Below, one piece after another: positions 46,601 to 55,900 of a stretch of 64,000 bases of DNA. Source of the DNA: Sycobia sp. Sy_11 (taxonomy: Eukaryota > Arthropoda > Insecta > Hymenoptera > Epichrysomallidae); contig JACCIC010000049.1 in assembly GCA_018907035.1 (NCBI GenBank), positions 2,684,001-2,748,000 on the forward strand, given 5' to 3'. A program made the position numbers and the translations under genes. Positions within the stretch are counted from its first letter, which is position 1. Each line of letters starts with the position of its first letter. The notes under the pieces are model-generated. The model saw nothing but the letters and a program-made list of their open reading frames with translations. It searched no databases and was not told where the DNA came from.

Positions 46601-48531
46601 TATTTCATTACACTTAAAACATCAGCTTACTCGCTGTTATACACGGTAATATATCAATCCAGTTTTCAAACTTGATGCCTCAAGTAATTTATTTATCAAC
46701 ACCAATGGAAGCAAAACAGTATTTACCTGTATGCTACAGTTATGCCTTAGTTCAATGCCAGTTACAGAGTCTAGATTTATATCCTAAAGATTTTATTTAT
46801 TTTATTAAATTGGCCTCACATATATTGAATATTGTCATTAGTTCCTTAAGAGCCAGTGCAATCACTTCTCATGACTCCTACAAGATCGATAAAATTGCTG
46901 TTATAAATTAAGCTGTTTTTGTTTCAGATGTATTTAGCTTTAATAGTAATTTTCCCTCTCGCTTGCTTCTTTTTATAGTGATTATTTTATCAAAACGTTC
47001 CAACAAAGTAACAATACAATTTTACCATATATATTTTCTTTATTCTTTTCATTAACTCTATCCAGTCCTGACCTAATGATGCTGGAGACGAGTGTACGTT
47101 CTGTATTTTTGAAATTATATTTAATCTTCTTTTATAGTGTTCTTACTTTATTTTTATTCTTTTTCTTTTTTTTTTGGTTTTAGATGGTTAAGGATGTTGA
47201 AGTAGCGCCAAATCTAGAACCAATTCCATTACCAGATGAACATGCAGTGGTTCCTGACGAAATGACTGTTATTGTTACTGGATTTGGTGGTCAGAATAAA
47301 GGAGAAACAGTCTCAAATTGGCTGCTGAAAATAATTGTAGAAACTGAACCAATTGCCAATTGCCAACAATTTTATGAGAAATTTTATCTCACTAACGATT
47401 ATATTTGCACTGTAACGAGACGACGATTAGGAGCTGGCATTGTAAGTTAAATTGTGATCTTTTTATTACCAAACGATTAAAAAGAAACTAAAGTAAAATA
47501 GACTTGATACATATAATATTCTACGAGAATAGTGCAATAAGTAATTAGTGTACAAACACAAAAACTGAGAATTTCAAAAACTGGCGACTGATTTTGCTAT
47601 ACAGTCTCGTTTTCGTTCAATATACTTGCTCCAACAGCATGATGTGGCAGCATTTCATAGTCCAAGTCAATCAATTTGGCCGTGGCGATGGCATTGTTAA
47701 TGTTGAAGAGCATTATTTTAATGAATTTTTTATTTAGATTAATGATAGTATTTATGTTAATTGAAAAATTTTTTAAACTATAATTATTATATTTGCTGCT
47801 GTTATTAATTTCTAATTGCACATTTTATATTGTCTAGTCTATTTGAATTTTCTGCTATTGCCTGGCTTATTTATAATTTCCAAATATCTATTTCATATTT
47901 AATTTTTTGGAAATAAGTTTCTATCTTGTTTTGAAATTAACTAAAGGCTTGTGTAAGTATCTCTGTGATTATATTAAGTTATTCATTATCATGATCTAAA
48001 TTTATATGAAGTATAATGGTTTTTATTATTATTATCATTACTGTTGAATTTTGTTTTTACTTATCTCGTTTGATTATGGTTTTGTATTATGTGAGGCTAT
48101 TGATGTTTGGATCTGGGCAGTAAACCCGGCACGTGTAGTTTGCTGCTAACAGTATTAACGTATCAGAGCGCTCTATATTGCGGTGCTAAGTCGATGAGGT
48201 GGTGATGTTAACAGTTTTTAAGTAATAGGTTATAGATTAAAATATAACAAGATATTACAACATTTAATGTAATACAATTTATTTATATTATACTTACATA
48301 TAATTTCTAACTTTTTAATAGGGCGATGCAGGAGACGCTATGATTGATATGGATGCAACCGTTCTTTACGGTATTTCGAGTGGTAATAATGGAGGTAACG
48401 CCAATGGTAATCCCAACATCTTTACTAAAGTTGTAAATTATATGGAATACATAAAAGAGGAACTTAATTATTTTAATTCAAATAACATTACATTACCAAA
48501 TCCACCTCCGGCTGTATTGTTTGCTGTGTAA
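40725..48531 (+). CDS. Catalytically inactive chymotrypsin-fold serine protease homolog (SPH copy 1)
   Basis: Four exons, 40725-40767, 40863-41188, 47184-47441 and 48322-48531, with GT-AG introns in phases 1,0,0, give 278 residues. Order: signal peptide (MKRIVFVLLLNVFL), short propeptide, activation-like site RPR|LIGG, then a trypsin-like (S1 family) domain. The His57 region reads LSAAFAISG where active enzymes have LTAAHC, so His57 is Phe and Cys58 is Ala. The Asp102 region is kept (YYYNDISVIH). The Ser195 region reads GIGDAGDAM in place of C-x-GDSGGP, so Ser195 is Ala and Cys191 is lost; the last exon has no Cys at all, so Cys220 is gone too. The Cys168-Cys182 pair (ANC...YIC) remains. The tail goes beyond the usual terminal helix with KEELNYFNSNNITLPNPPPAV. 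No clip domain is present. The intact frame points to a maintained non-enzymatic secreted protein, perhaps a regulator or binding protein. Intron 2 (6 kb) holds a BEL/Pao relic. Confidence 0.85.
40863..41188 (+). CDS. SPH copy 1, exon 2 (His57/Asp102 half)
   Basis: 326 nt from acceptor tatatag to donor gtaagc. It encodes VTDAKTIRPRLIGG, then FQGSLLVNGRHLCGVILVT, the decayed His57 site LSAAFA, and the retained Asp102 site YYYNDISVIH. An extra Cys (KIC) lies five residues before the lost His, and another occurs in KLGC. Confidence 0.88.
41740..42393 (+). mobile_element. BEL/Pao retrotransposon relic (end of pol)
   Basis: The frame at about 41,788-41,925 reads VVWERLIKSV, then VPTEELHITLLVE and QIANSPPI. 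This matches the C-terminal part of BEL/Pao pol after the integrase core (W-E-R-x-I-x-S-V ... T-E-E-L-x-T-x-L-x-E-x-E-x-I-x-N-S-x-P). Further pieces follow in shifted frames: NNFFLGSAS near 41,969, RIWKMWLREYI near 42,081 and RHVDVKA near 42,319, each in the family's usual order. Frameshifts and stops show it is inactive. No reverse transcriptase, protease or gag of this element was recognised. Confidence 0.75.
42394..42739 (+). repeat. Probable BEL/Pao 3' LTR
   Basis: Directly after the pol relic and a G-rich patch (catgggga) the sequence opens with TGTTACGCCTCC, the usual start of BEL/Pao LTRs. It remains markedly GC-richer than its surroundings. It includes a (GA)n expansion at about 42,519-42,569. 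The right end is uncertain; ttttacg at about 42,739 resembles the usual TTACA end. The open frames inside are artefacts of the (GA)n tract. Confidence 0.55.
43601..43655. repeat. (CT)n microsatellite
   Basis: CT repeat of about 50 bp in intron 2 of SPH copy 1. Confidence 0.95.
47184..47441 (+). CDS. SPH copy 1, exon 3
   Basis: 86 codons between phase-0 sites (ggttttag / gtaagt). It encodes MVKDVEVAPNLEPIPLP, then a VIVTGFGG core strand and ANCQQFYEKFYLTNDYIC, the Cys168-Cys182 pair of the chymotrypsin fold. The last residues are RRRLGAGI. Its length equals that of exon 3 of copy 2. Confidence 0.88.
47442..48321 (+). other. SPH copy 1, intron 3
   Basis: 880 bp of AT-rich DNA with a GC-richer patch at about 48,095-48,210. 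I recognise nothing coding. Confidence 0.7.
48322..48531 (+). CDS. SPH copy 1, exon 4 (GDAG site and novel tail)
   Basis: 69 codons plus TAA after acceptor tttaatag. It opens with GDAGDAMIDMD where active enzymes have GDSGGPL, continues LYGISSGNNGGNANGNPNIF and TKV, and ends in the tail with sequon NIT and TLPNPPPAVLFAV. A candidate poly(A) signal AATAAA lies at 48,926-48,931. Confidence 0.88.
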   Translation, partial: GDAGDAMIDMDATVLYGISSGNNGGNANGNPNIFTKVVNYMEYIKEELNYFNSNNITLPNPPPAVLFAV

Positions 48532-51500
48532 TTATATAATTACTTATAATTATATCTAGATATAAAATAATCCTAGAAAGAATCGTCACATAAAAATTTG
48601 GTAAATTCTCGTACTTTTATATCCTGATCCCCTTCACATTCTCAATTGACTATTCAGAATTGTCAATCCTAAACCTAACTCATTATGGTAAAGAATAATA
48701 TAATAATTATTAAAAAAGAACAGAAACTATACGGAGAAAAGATTAAATTTTATTCGTTATATAACAAATATTTCTGATTGTTAATTCTAATTTGATAAAA
48801 ATTCGTTAATTAATAAGTAAAACATATCTATTTGTTTTTTTAAACTTTAAAATCTCGACAAAGAGCACTTAATTGTATTAAAAAGCCTAAACTTGTAATT
48901 ATAAATATTAACTTTTGTAAAGTTAAATAAAACTGAGAATACCTGTATAGTTTTATTCCAATTACAAAATAGCATTTAAGTTTCTTTTTCTGACAATTTT
49001 GTTGTTTTTTTTACAACTTTTTTCTAATTGTTTTCAAAATGAAACATTTTTAGTAATAATAAGACATTTGAATTAAAGAGAAAGTCAAAAAATGTAAGCT
49101 GTTTTTTGAGAACACATCCTCAATCATTTTATTACGTATTTGAGCACTTGAATTCTTATACAGTTAAGTATTTATATTTTTTTACAAATACAATTTTAAA
49201 AATTTTTCTATCTGAAATAATATCTAATAATTTCTTATTATTAAACAAAGTAAAAATAATGAAAGATGTTTGAATGTAATTGTTAAAAAACAGTTGATTG
49301 TTTGTTTTGTTAAAATTTAAAATAGAAATAATAATTACTGCATTTCGAAAGGCCACAAGCTATAATATTACTTGGTTCTTCATTCCGCACGTTTCTAATG
49401 CGGAGAATTTTCAGAATTTCGAAAAAGGGGAGGATGACTGCTTCGGGCTTGTAATAGAGAGGGGCAGTCAGGCTGTCCTTTACTAACAAGACTGTAAGAC
49501 CTATAAAAATATTTATTAATTTACATTTCATCTCAATTTATAGTTTTTTTTATCAAAAGTGATTGTGGCAATAACTTTTGTTCGAGCCCTTTTTCTTGTT
49601 TTGAGTCACACTGAAATAAGAGATAACTACACATATATAGTATGACGTATCCGAAACGATATTCAAACAAAGAATTTCCCGTTTCAACGAAATGGAGACA
49701 TTTTTTTGTTCTATTTAATCGAATTCTTGGGCGTACACAGTATAACATCAATTCTGTCAGTCTTATTGATTAGAAGTTAAAACTTTTTATAAACTACTGT
49801 ATGGATGTTTGGCTTCCAATTCGTCTAGAAATGCAGCCTGTCATGTACTGTAAACTTTTGTTGCTTAATTTTTAAAATGATATTTTTTTAACTTTCATAA
49901 TAAAGTGTTTAATCATACAAATTTTATTTTGACATAGAACAATATTTTATTTGTTTGATAAGAAAACGATTATACAAGGAAAATGCTACGAAAATTGTAA
50001 ATAAGTAAAAAATTAATTAGTTAATAAAATAAATATTAATTTAATTTTTATCTAGAGCCGCGTAATTATTTTAAAACAAAAATATTTAGATCAAGTTTTG
50101 AATATTTATATACTGTAAACTATTATGAAAAAATATATAAATATTTGGGTTGCTTATATTGCTTGTCTACCTTCATGCGTGGATTTTGGCTTGCTTCGTC
50201 TCAACGTGCGAGGATATTTCAAGTCGTCCATCTCCTAAAGGTCTCGGTGTACAATATTGAATATCGTTACTTAATTTACGTGCCGTCAAACAACTAGACA
50301 AACAATATTAAAGGAACAAATTGACAAAAAAGTACAAGATTCATTCAATAAGGATTCTATTCGACATCTTAAATCCAATTTAAGTACTAGCCCATGTGTA
50401 ATCGAACAGTATTTTAAGGCCCATACCAGTTGAACATAGCAGAAGGTATTAGATTTTTGCCGATTCAACGAAATAAAAAAAACATTTCTATGACTTGCCC
50501 GAATTACCAAATATAATAGAGTTAGTCGATACTGCATGACCAACAAAATATTAGACAGTAATGGATTACCTATCAGATTTCCATCAGATTCTCATGGATA
50601 TTCAGGGGATACTTTGAATTCCAACGTCTTTTATAATATATACAAGGGTCTATTATTATATACTATCCGTAGCAATGTATTTTAGCCCCGAAGTAAATTA
50701 TAATCAGTGAACAAGTTATTACATAATTGAACTAAATCGTCATGTATATATGCAAATACCCTTCATAACCACAAAATTTTTTTAACATAATCATGAAATA
50801 TCATAATAATATAAGTAAATTTTGTATGTTGTCAAAGATTATTTATTTATTTATGAATATTGATTGTGTTCCCATCAAAGGATTCACCAGCAGATATTAT
50901 ATACATACAGTACTAATTTGTTTTTTCAATCTTGTAAACACTTAAAAAAAATAATTTTTATGACCTTGTTCATGTCATTTGTTGATACCGTCTTTATCTC
51001 TTCAATCGTGGCGTAATGTCGTCTATTCGCGGTCCTCGTCAGGAATAAAAAAAACACAGACAAGGGAGCAAGAGTCTGCATAAGCACTTCCCAGGCTAAC
51101 TTGTACTCCTTCGAAAATCCGGATAATTGCTGATGGTTTGTTTAGTGTAAATTGCGCATAATTTGCAGTTAATAGTCCTAATTTGAATTAATTTTGTGAA
51201 TTTTAGATACGCAAAACACGGACAAGTAAAATAGCTGTGAAAAATTAATTGAACACTAGAAATAGCCGAATTTATGAGCAGAAGTAAGAATAAAGAGTAC
51301 CAACATAAGGCTACGAAAATCGAATATACGTAACCCGTGGAAATTCAAAATTTGCACCATTTTTGGAACAGCCTTATAAAGATTTGAGATATCGTTCGAT
51401 GTTGCACTTTTTTTAATATCACTGTTTCAATTTTCCTAATACTTCTAGATTTTTAAGGCCACAGTGAAAATGTGAAAATGAATAACTTATCGTTACAGAT

Positions 51501-52790
51501 GAAGAGGGTATAAATGTGGATAGTGATTATCAATATATTTTGCATTATAGCCATTTAATTTCTTATCAGTTTCAAGTGATGTACAATATAAATAATACAA
51601 GGCTGATATTAGAGATTGTACGATACATAAGAACTAATATGCTAATCATGTCGAATGTTTAGGCGAAATCCATATTTATATAAGCATATATAGTTTGATG
51701 AAATATATAATCTAAATTTGGATTTGTAATAAGCCGTATATAAAATAAAACCGTCTAAAACTAATACCTATTAAATCCTTCGAACAACCTCGAATTTTAA
51801 AATAAATTTGTACTCAAAGTTTTTAAGAAAATCATTAATCAACTATATTTTAAATGTTCTACAAAAGTGGCATTTAAGTTTTAAAGAGTATTATTTTCTC
51901 GTTAAATTTGTGTAACTCTAAAAAGAGCATTTCCCTCATGCATCCAATCGACCATGTTTCGTGAATTAACAATAGCGTTAATTAATTAATTATAATGAAT
52001 ATTATTTTCAATAAGAACTTCTAAACTTATTTTGGGATAAATAGAAAAACTAAATATTAGTGAAAAAGTGCCGAGCTATTTTTAGGGATTATAGAGCAAT
52101 TAATATTTCTTGATTAGACTGAATTTCTTTTGTTGTTTTAGTATAAATATTAATGGCATTTCGATTTCAAAATATGTGTTAAAATGACTAAAAATACGTC
52201 CGCAATAATATAATATTCATTTTTTCCCTTTGTTTTATTATCACAATATACGTAAGAATATATAGGTAAAATTTATGGTATTTTTAAATGTTCTTTCTAA
52301 AAATTTGAAATCATAATAACCCATTATTAGTTTAAAATTAAAAAAAAAATAATTATAACGATGATCATTATAGTAGTCCTTCTATTGCAAGGATTAGTAC
52401 AAAACGATAATTAAATTAAGAATGAGTTATTATGATTTATAAATTCCCTATTGTAAACTATATAATTAAATTTAAATCCCTTCCTTTCTGTCGATATGAT
52501 TTATATTCTCTCATTAGTGAATCGTATTCGACAATAATGACTATAACAAAAATAAATCTACGATAAAATTAAGTATGTTATGTATATATATATATATTCA
52601 ATTGATAAAACAACATTGTTATTTATCTGAGTTCCTGTATAAGAAAAATCAATTCTGCTATGAATAATCTTTAATTGATTTAAAAGTTCAATATCATTTT
52701 TTTTATATAATAGTACTTTATGATAATAATACATAAAACATGTATTTATTAATCATAAAAACACATCCGTTGCCGTATTTTCTTAAAGTT
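48532..52790. other. Spacer between the two protease homologs
   Basis: AT-rich DNA containing the 3' UTR of copy 1 and a copy of the dispersed gcagtc/gtaagacc repeat at 49,462-49,524. No third protease exon or other gene was found. Confidence 0.55.
49462..49524 (+). repeat. Dispersed repeat, copy 2
   Basis: It contains ggcagtcaggctgtcc, then about 15 nt later gactgtaagacctataaaa and tatttattaattta. The latter is nearly the same as the right arm of the inverted repeat at 3,133-3,162. Confidence 0.5.
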
Positions 52791-52798
52791 ATATTTAT
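52791..52798 (+). promoter_or_regulatory. Possible TATA box of SPH copy 2
   Basis: A tatttata word lies about 85 bp upstream of the ATG at 52,879, which would leave a 5' UTR of roughly 50 nt. A similar word lies about 95 bp before the ATG of copy 1. AT-rich surroundings make this weak evidence. Confidence 0.25.
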
Positions 52799-52878
52799 AG
52801 GCCTGGCTGATAAGTATTAATACTACGTATTTTAAATAGATATGACAGATATTACGATTAATTGAAACAGGCATAAAT

Positions 52879-52921
52879 ATGAAAAGCACCGCGATCGTAC
52901 TTTTCTTACACAGTTTCTTAG
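52879..52921 (+). CDS. SPH copy 2, exon 1 (signal peptide)
   Basis: ATG at 52,879, 14 codons plus one base, donor gtgagt. The hydrophobic core IVLFLHSFL followed by AAKS at the junction is a good secretion signal. Confidence 0.87.
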
Positions 52922-55900
52922 GTGAGTAAATAATTCCCTTACATGAAATCCTGACCAATTTTTAAAAGTCGAAGAGTCAAAAATTGCTAAAAAAAAAAAC
53001 ACAATCCCCACACTGTTCATTCTCGTTAATATTTTGTAGCCGCTAAATCTGAGAATTTTAAGCCCCGGCTCGTCGGCGGACAACCAGTGGATAATAATCA
53101 GCCGCTGTATCAAGGATCTCTCACGGTTTACGGAATACACGTCTGTGGCGTTACGTTGATCACGAATTCGCATCTACTCACGGCAGGTCACTGCGTGAAA
53201 AATATTGTGGCCGAGAGACCAATTAGAAAAGTCGTAAAGGTAGCACTGGGATCGACGAACTTTAACGAATGCGTCTCTTATTCCGTTCTAAGAATATCGC
53301 ATCACCGAGATTTCAGGAAGGGTAATCACAGTCCCTACTATTACAATGACATTGCCGTGGTTCACGTAAGTTTCATAATCATTATGTCAGTGTGGTTAGC
53401 TCTGATTAAAATGCCTTTTTAATAATATAGCTCATTTCACAGTTGAAGCAATCCTCCTGTTATCACAAAAAAATGAAAGATATCACGTCTTATAAATATC
53501 TTTGCTAGCTAGACCCGTATCAATATATCCATACCATTGATTCAGCATCTCAATCTGGATTTGAATGTTCTCTAACTGTAAATTCATTATTCATTCTTAA
53601 TCCGTGCTTGTTTGTTTAATCAATATATTGATTTGGTGCCATTTTCGTCGCTGCTCACATACTTTTTGACGATTGTCGCATATCAGTAAATTCCATACCA
53701 GCTCTTCCTATCTAATCACAAACAGAATTCTAATTAACTTTCTGTTGTTATCATCGGACTTTCATTTCGCAATTTCTTGTTCGTGTAAACTGACTTTTAT
53801 CGATAAAATGAGTTTTTATAGCTCTCTATCAAGCTTCTGTAATACATTCACTTAAGCGTTATTTTACGTCTCGTAAAAATTTTAGCATACACGAAATTCT
53901 TATAACTAAGTTCTATATCTTCTAAAATACACAGTTATATTAATTATTAAAAAAAAAAAACTATTTTACAACGTTTTTTAGAGACTTAGCATATAATCCT
54001 CTTTCTAATAAGAGTAATTCATGATTTTTTTTGTAGTATTTGAAAATCATTTTTAAGCATCAGTTATAGTTGAAATTGATAATCCGAGAAATTTAGAATC
54101 ACATGTGTATAGGTAGGAAAGACTTCTAACTCTTATGGCAAAGTGTGCTCAACCTTTTCTTCTGTGTATACAACCGCAACTGTTTAAATATCATTAATGT
54201 GTTAATTGAACACGATTGTAATTGATGAACGTGTTATATATTATTCAGAAAACTTTACTTTCAGGAATTTTGCATCAAGCTCTATAATTTATCAAATTCA
54301 CCTACGTCTTTTTAGTCATACGGTGTATGGGCCTTGGAATAATTTTTTGTTACCTTGTATTTATTTTTATACTACCTGACTATTTTTAATTAATTACGAC
54401 AAACTATGAAAATTTAGAAAAAAGATTTTAAGAAAAGACCGTAATGAATATTATTCACGACCTTCTTTTATTAATACTGTTTTGTAATCAAAATTTTATT
54501 TCTTATTATTGGATCTTCCATTTGACTGTCCGATTATTGAAAAGTATTTTTACATTTCTTTCATACCCATTCCAATGCCAAATAGAAATGTCTTCTTTTT
54601 ATTCTCATTATCTGATTTATATCTTTATCTTGATATTTACATATATAACTCTACATATTTTCGTATAACTTTCCATTGAATACATTTTTATTACATGGAT
54701 ATACATAAATAGTATAATTATGTTTAAATCTTAAAAACCAAACAGTCGATTAACTAAAAACTAGTATATGATCGAATGAACCAATTTTAATTTAATGTAC
54801 GTTGATTAGCTTTTATTTAGTCTTTTATATACATATCTAGTTTTAAGGAGAAACAAATAAATATACTTTTGATACAAAAAATATATAATGTAAAAGAATC
54901 ATTGTATATGAATATTCGTTTCTATTTCATTAAATTAGTTATTTGAGAATTATAAAATTGATTATTATTACCATAGTTTGTGCTAGTTAAAGTTTTGGTA
55001 CAAAATTATATATGTATTTATTATATTTTTTTAACTGTTCTTAAATTAAATGTTCTTTATAACGGCTCCAGCTTTTAAATCCAGTTAAAAGATCGGCAAG
55101 CGTAGTCCCAATTCCATTGCCAGCGGAAAGTTTAACGGTGCCTCCTAATTCCCGAGTTATTGTTTCTGGATTTGGTGGTAAAGAGAGAGGACAGCGTCAT
55201 TCAACAATGCTACTACAGATATTTCCCATGATCGAGCCTTTAAATAATTGCCAAGAATGGTACAGTTTCTATTTCCTTGATAACAATCATATTTGTACTA
55301 CAACAAAATACAACATTGGAGTTGGAATAGTAAGCCCACTTTTCGTATTTTTACTCTAATATTATTTGCAAGTAAAATAATACAGCGTAAGATCGTTACA
55401 GCTAGCTTCAATTAATAGCTGAAGTAGATTCAATAATTAGCATTTAGACTCTTTCATAAAAAGTCTTTATTGTTGGCTAAAGCAAATATATTACAATGCG
55501 GCTAAATATTTAGAATGTATCTATAGAAATAGCGTTTGTGGAAATAAAAAATTTAAGCTCAACTACAATCTGTATGACGGCAAGAGAAATTGAATTCTGA
55601 ACTCACTTCTCTAGCTTATGCTTTAAGACAGCCTAATATCTGACGAGTAAACAACGAGAAAAAAAATAGTACCAAGTTTCTGCGAAGGATATTCAGCTTC
55701 ACAAAATTTAAAAACTTTTGAAACTAGGTGTATATAATATCAATAAAATATAATTAAATTTTAACGTTTAATCGTGTTCATAGAAGTGTTCCTATTGCCG
55801 AATTAAACCTGTTATTGAGACGTAAGTTTATACGAATCTCACCTGAAAACTTATTAAAAACTACACTTTTAGATCTTGAAAATATCATTTTCCATATCCA

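Larger units (their letters stand above)
41189..47183 (+). other. SPH copy 1, intron 2 (transposon-rich)
   Basis: This 6 kb intron contains a BEL/Pao relic and LTR (entries below), (GA)n and (CT)n tracts, and stretches of decayed sequence. On the minus strand near 46,594-46,624 the codons CFKCNEIG resemble the start of a retrotransposon CCHC zinc knuckle, and an antisense frame at 45,444-45,722 looks protein-like. These may be an antisense gag/pol relic, but I could not confirm a family. Confidence 0.5.
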
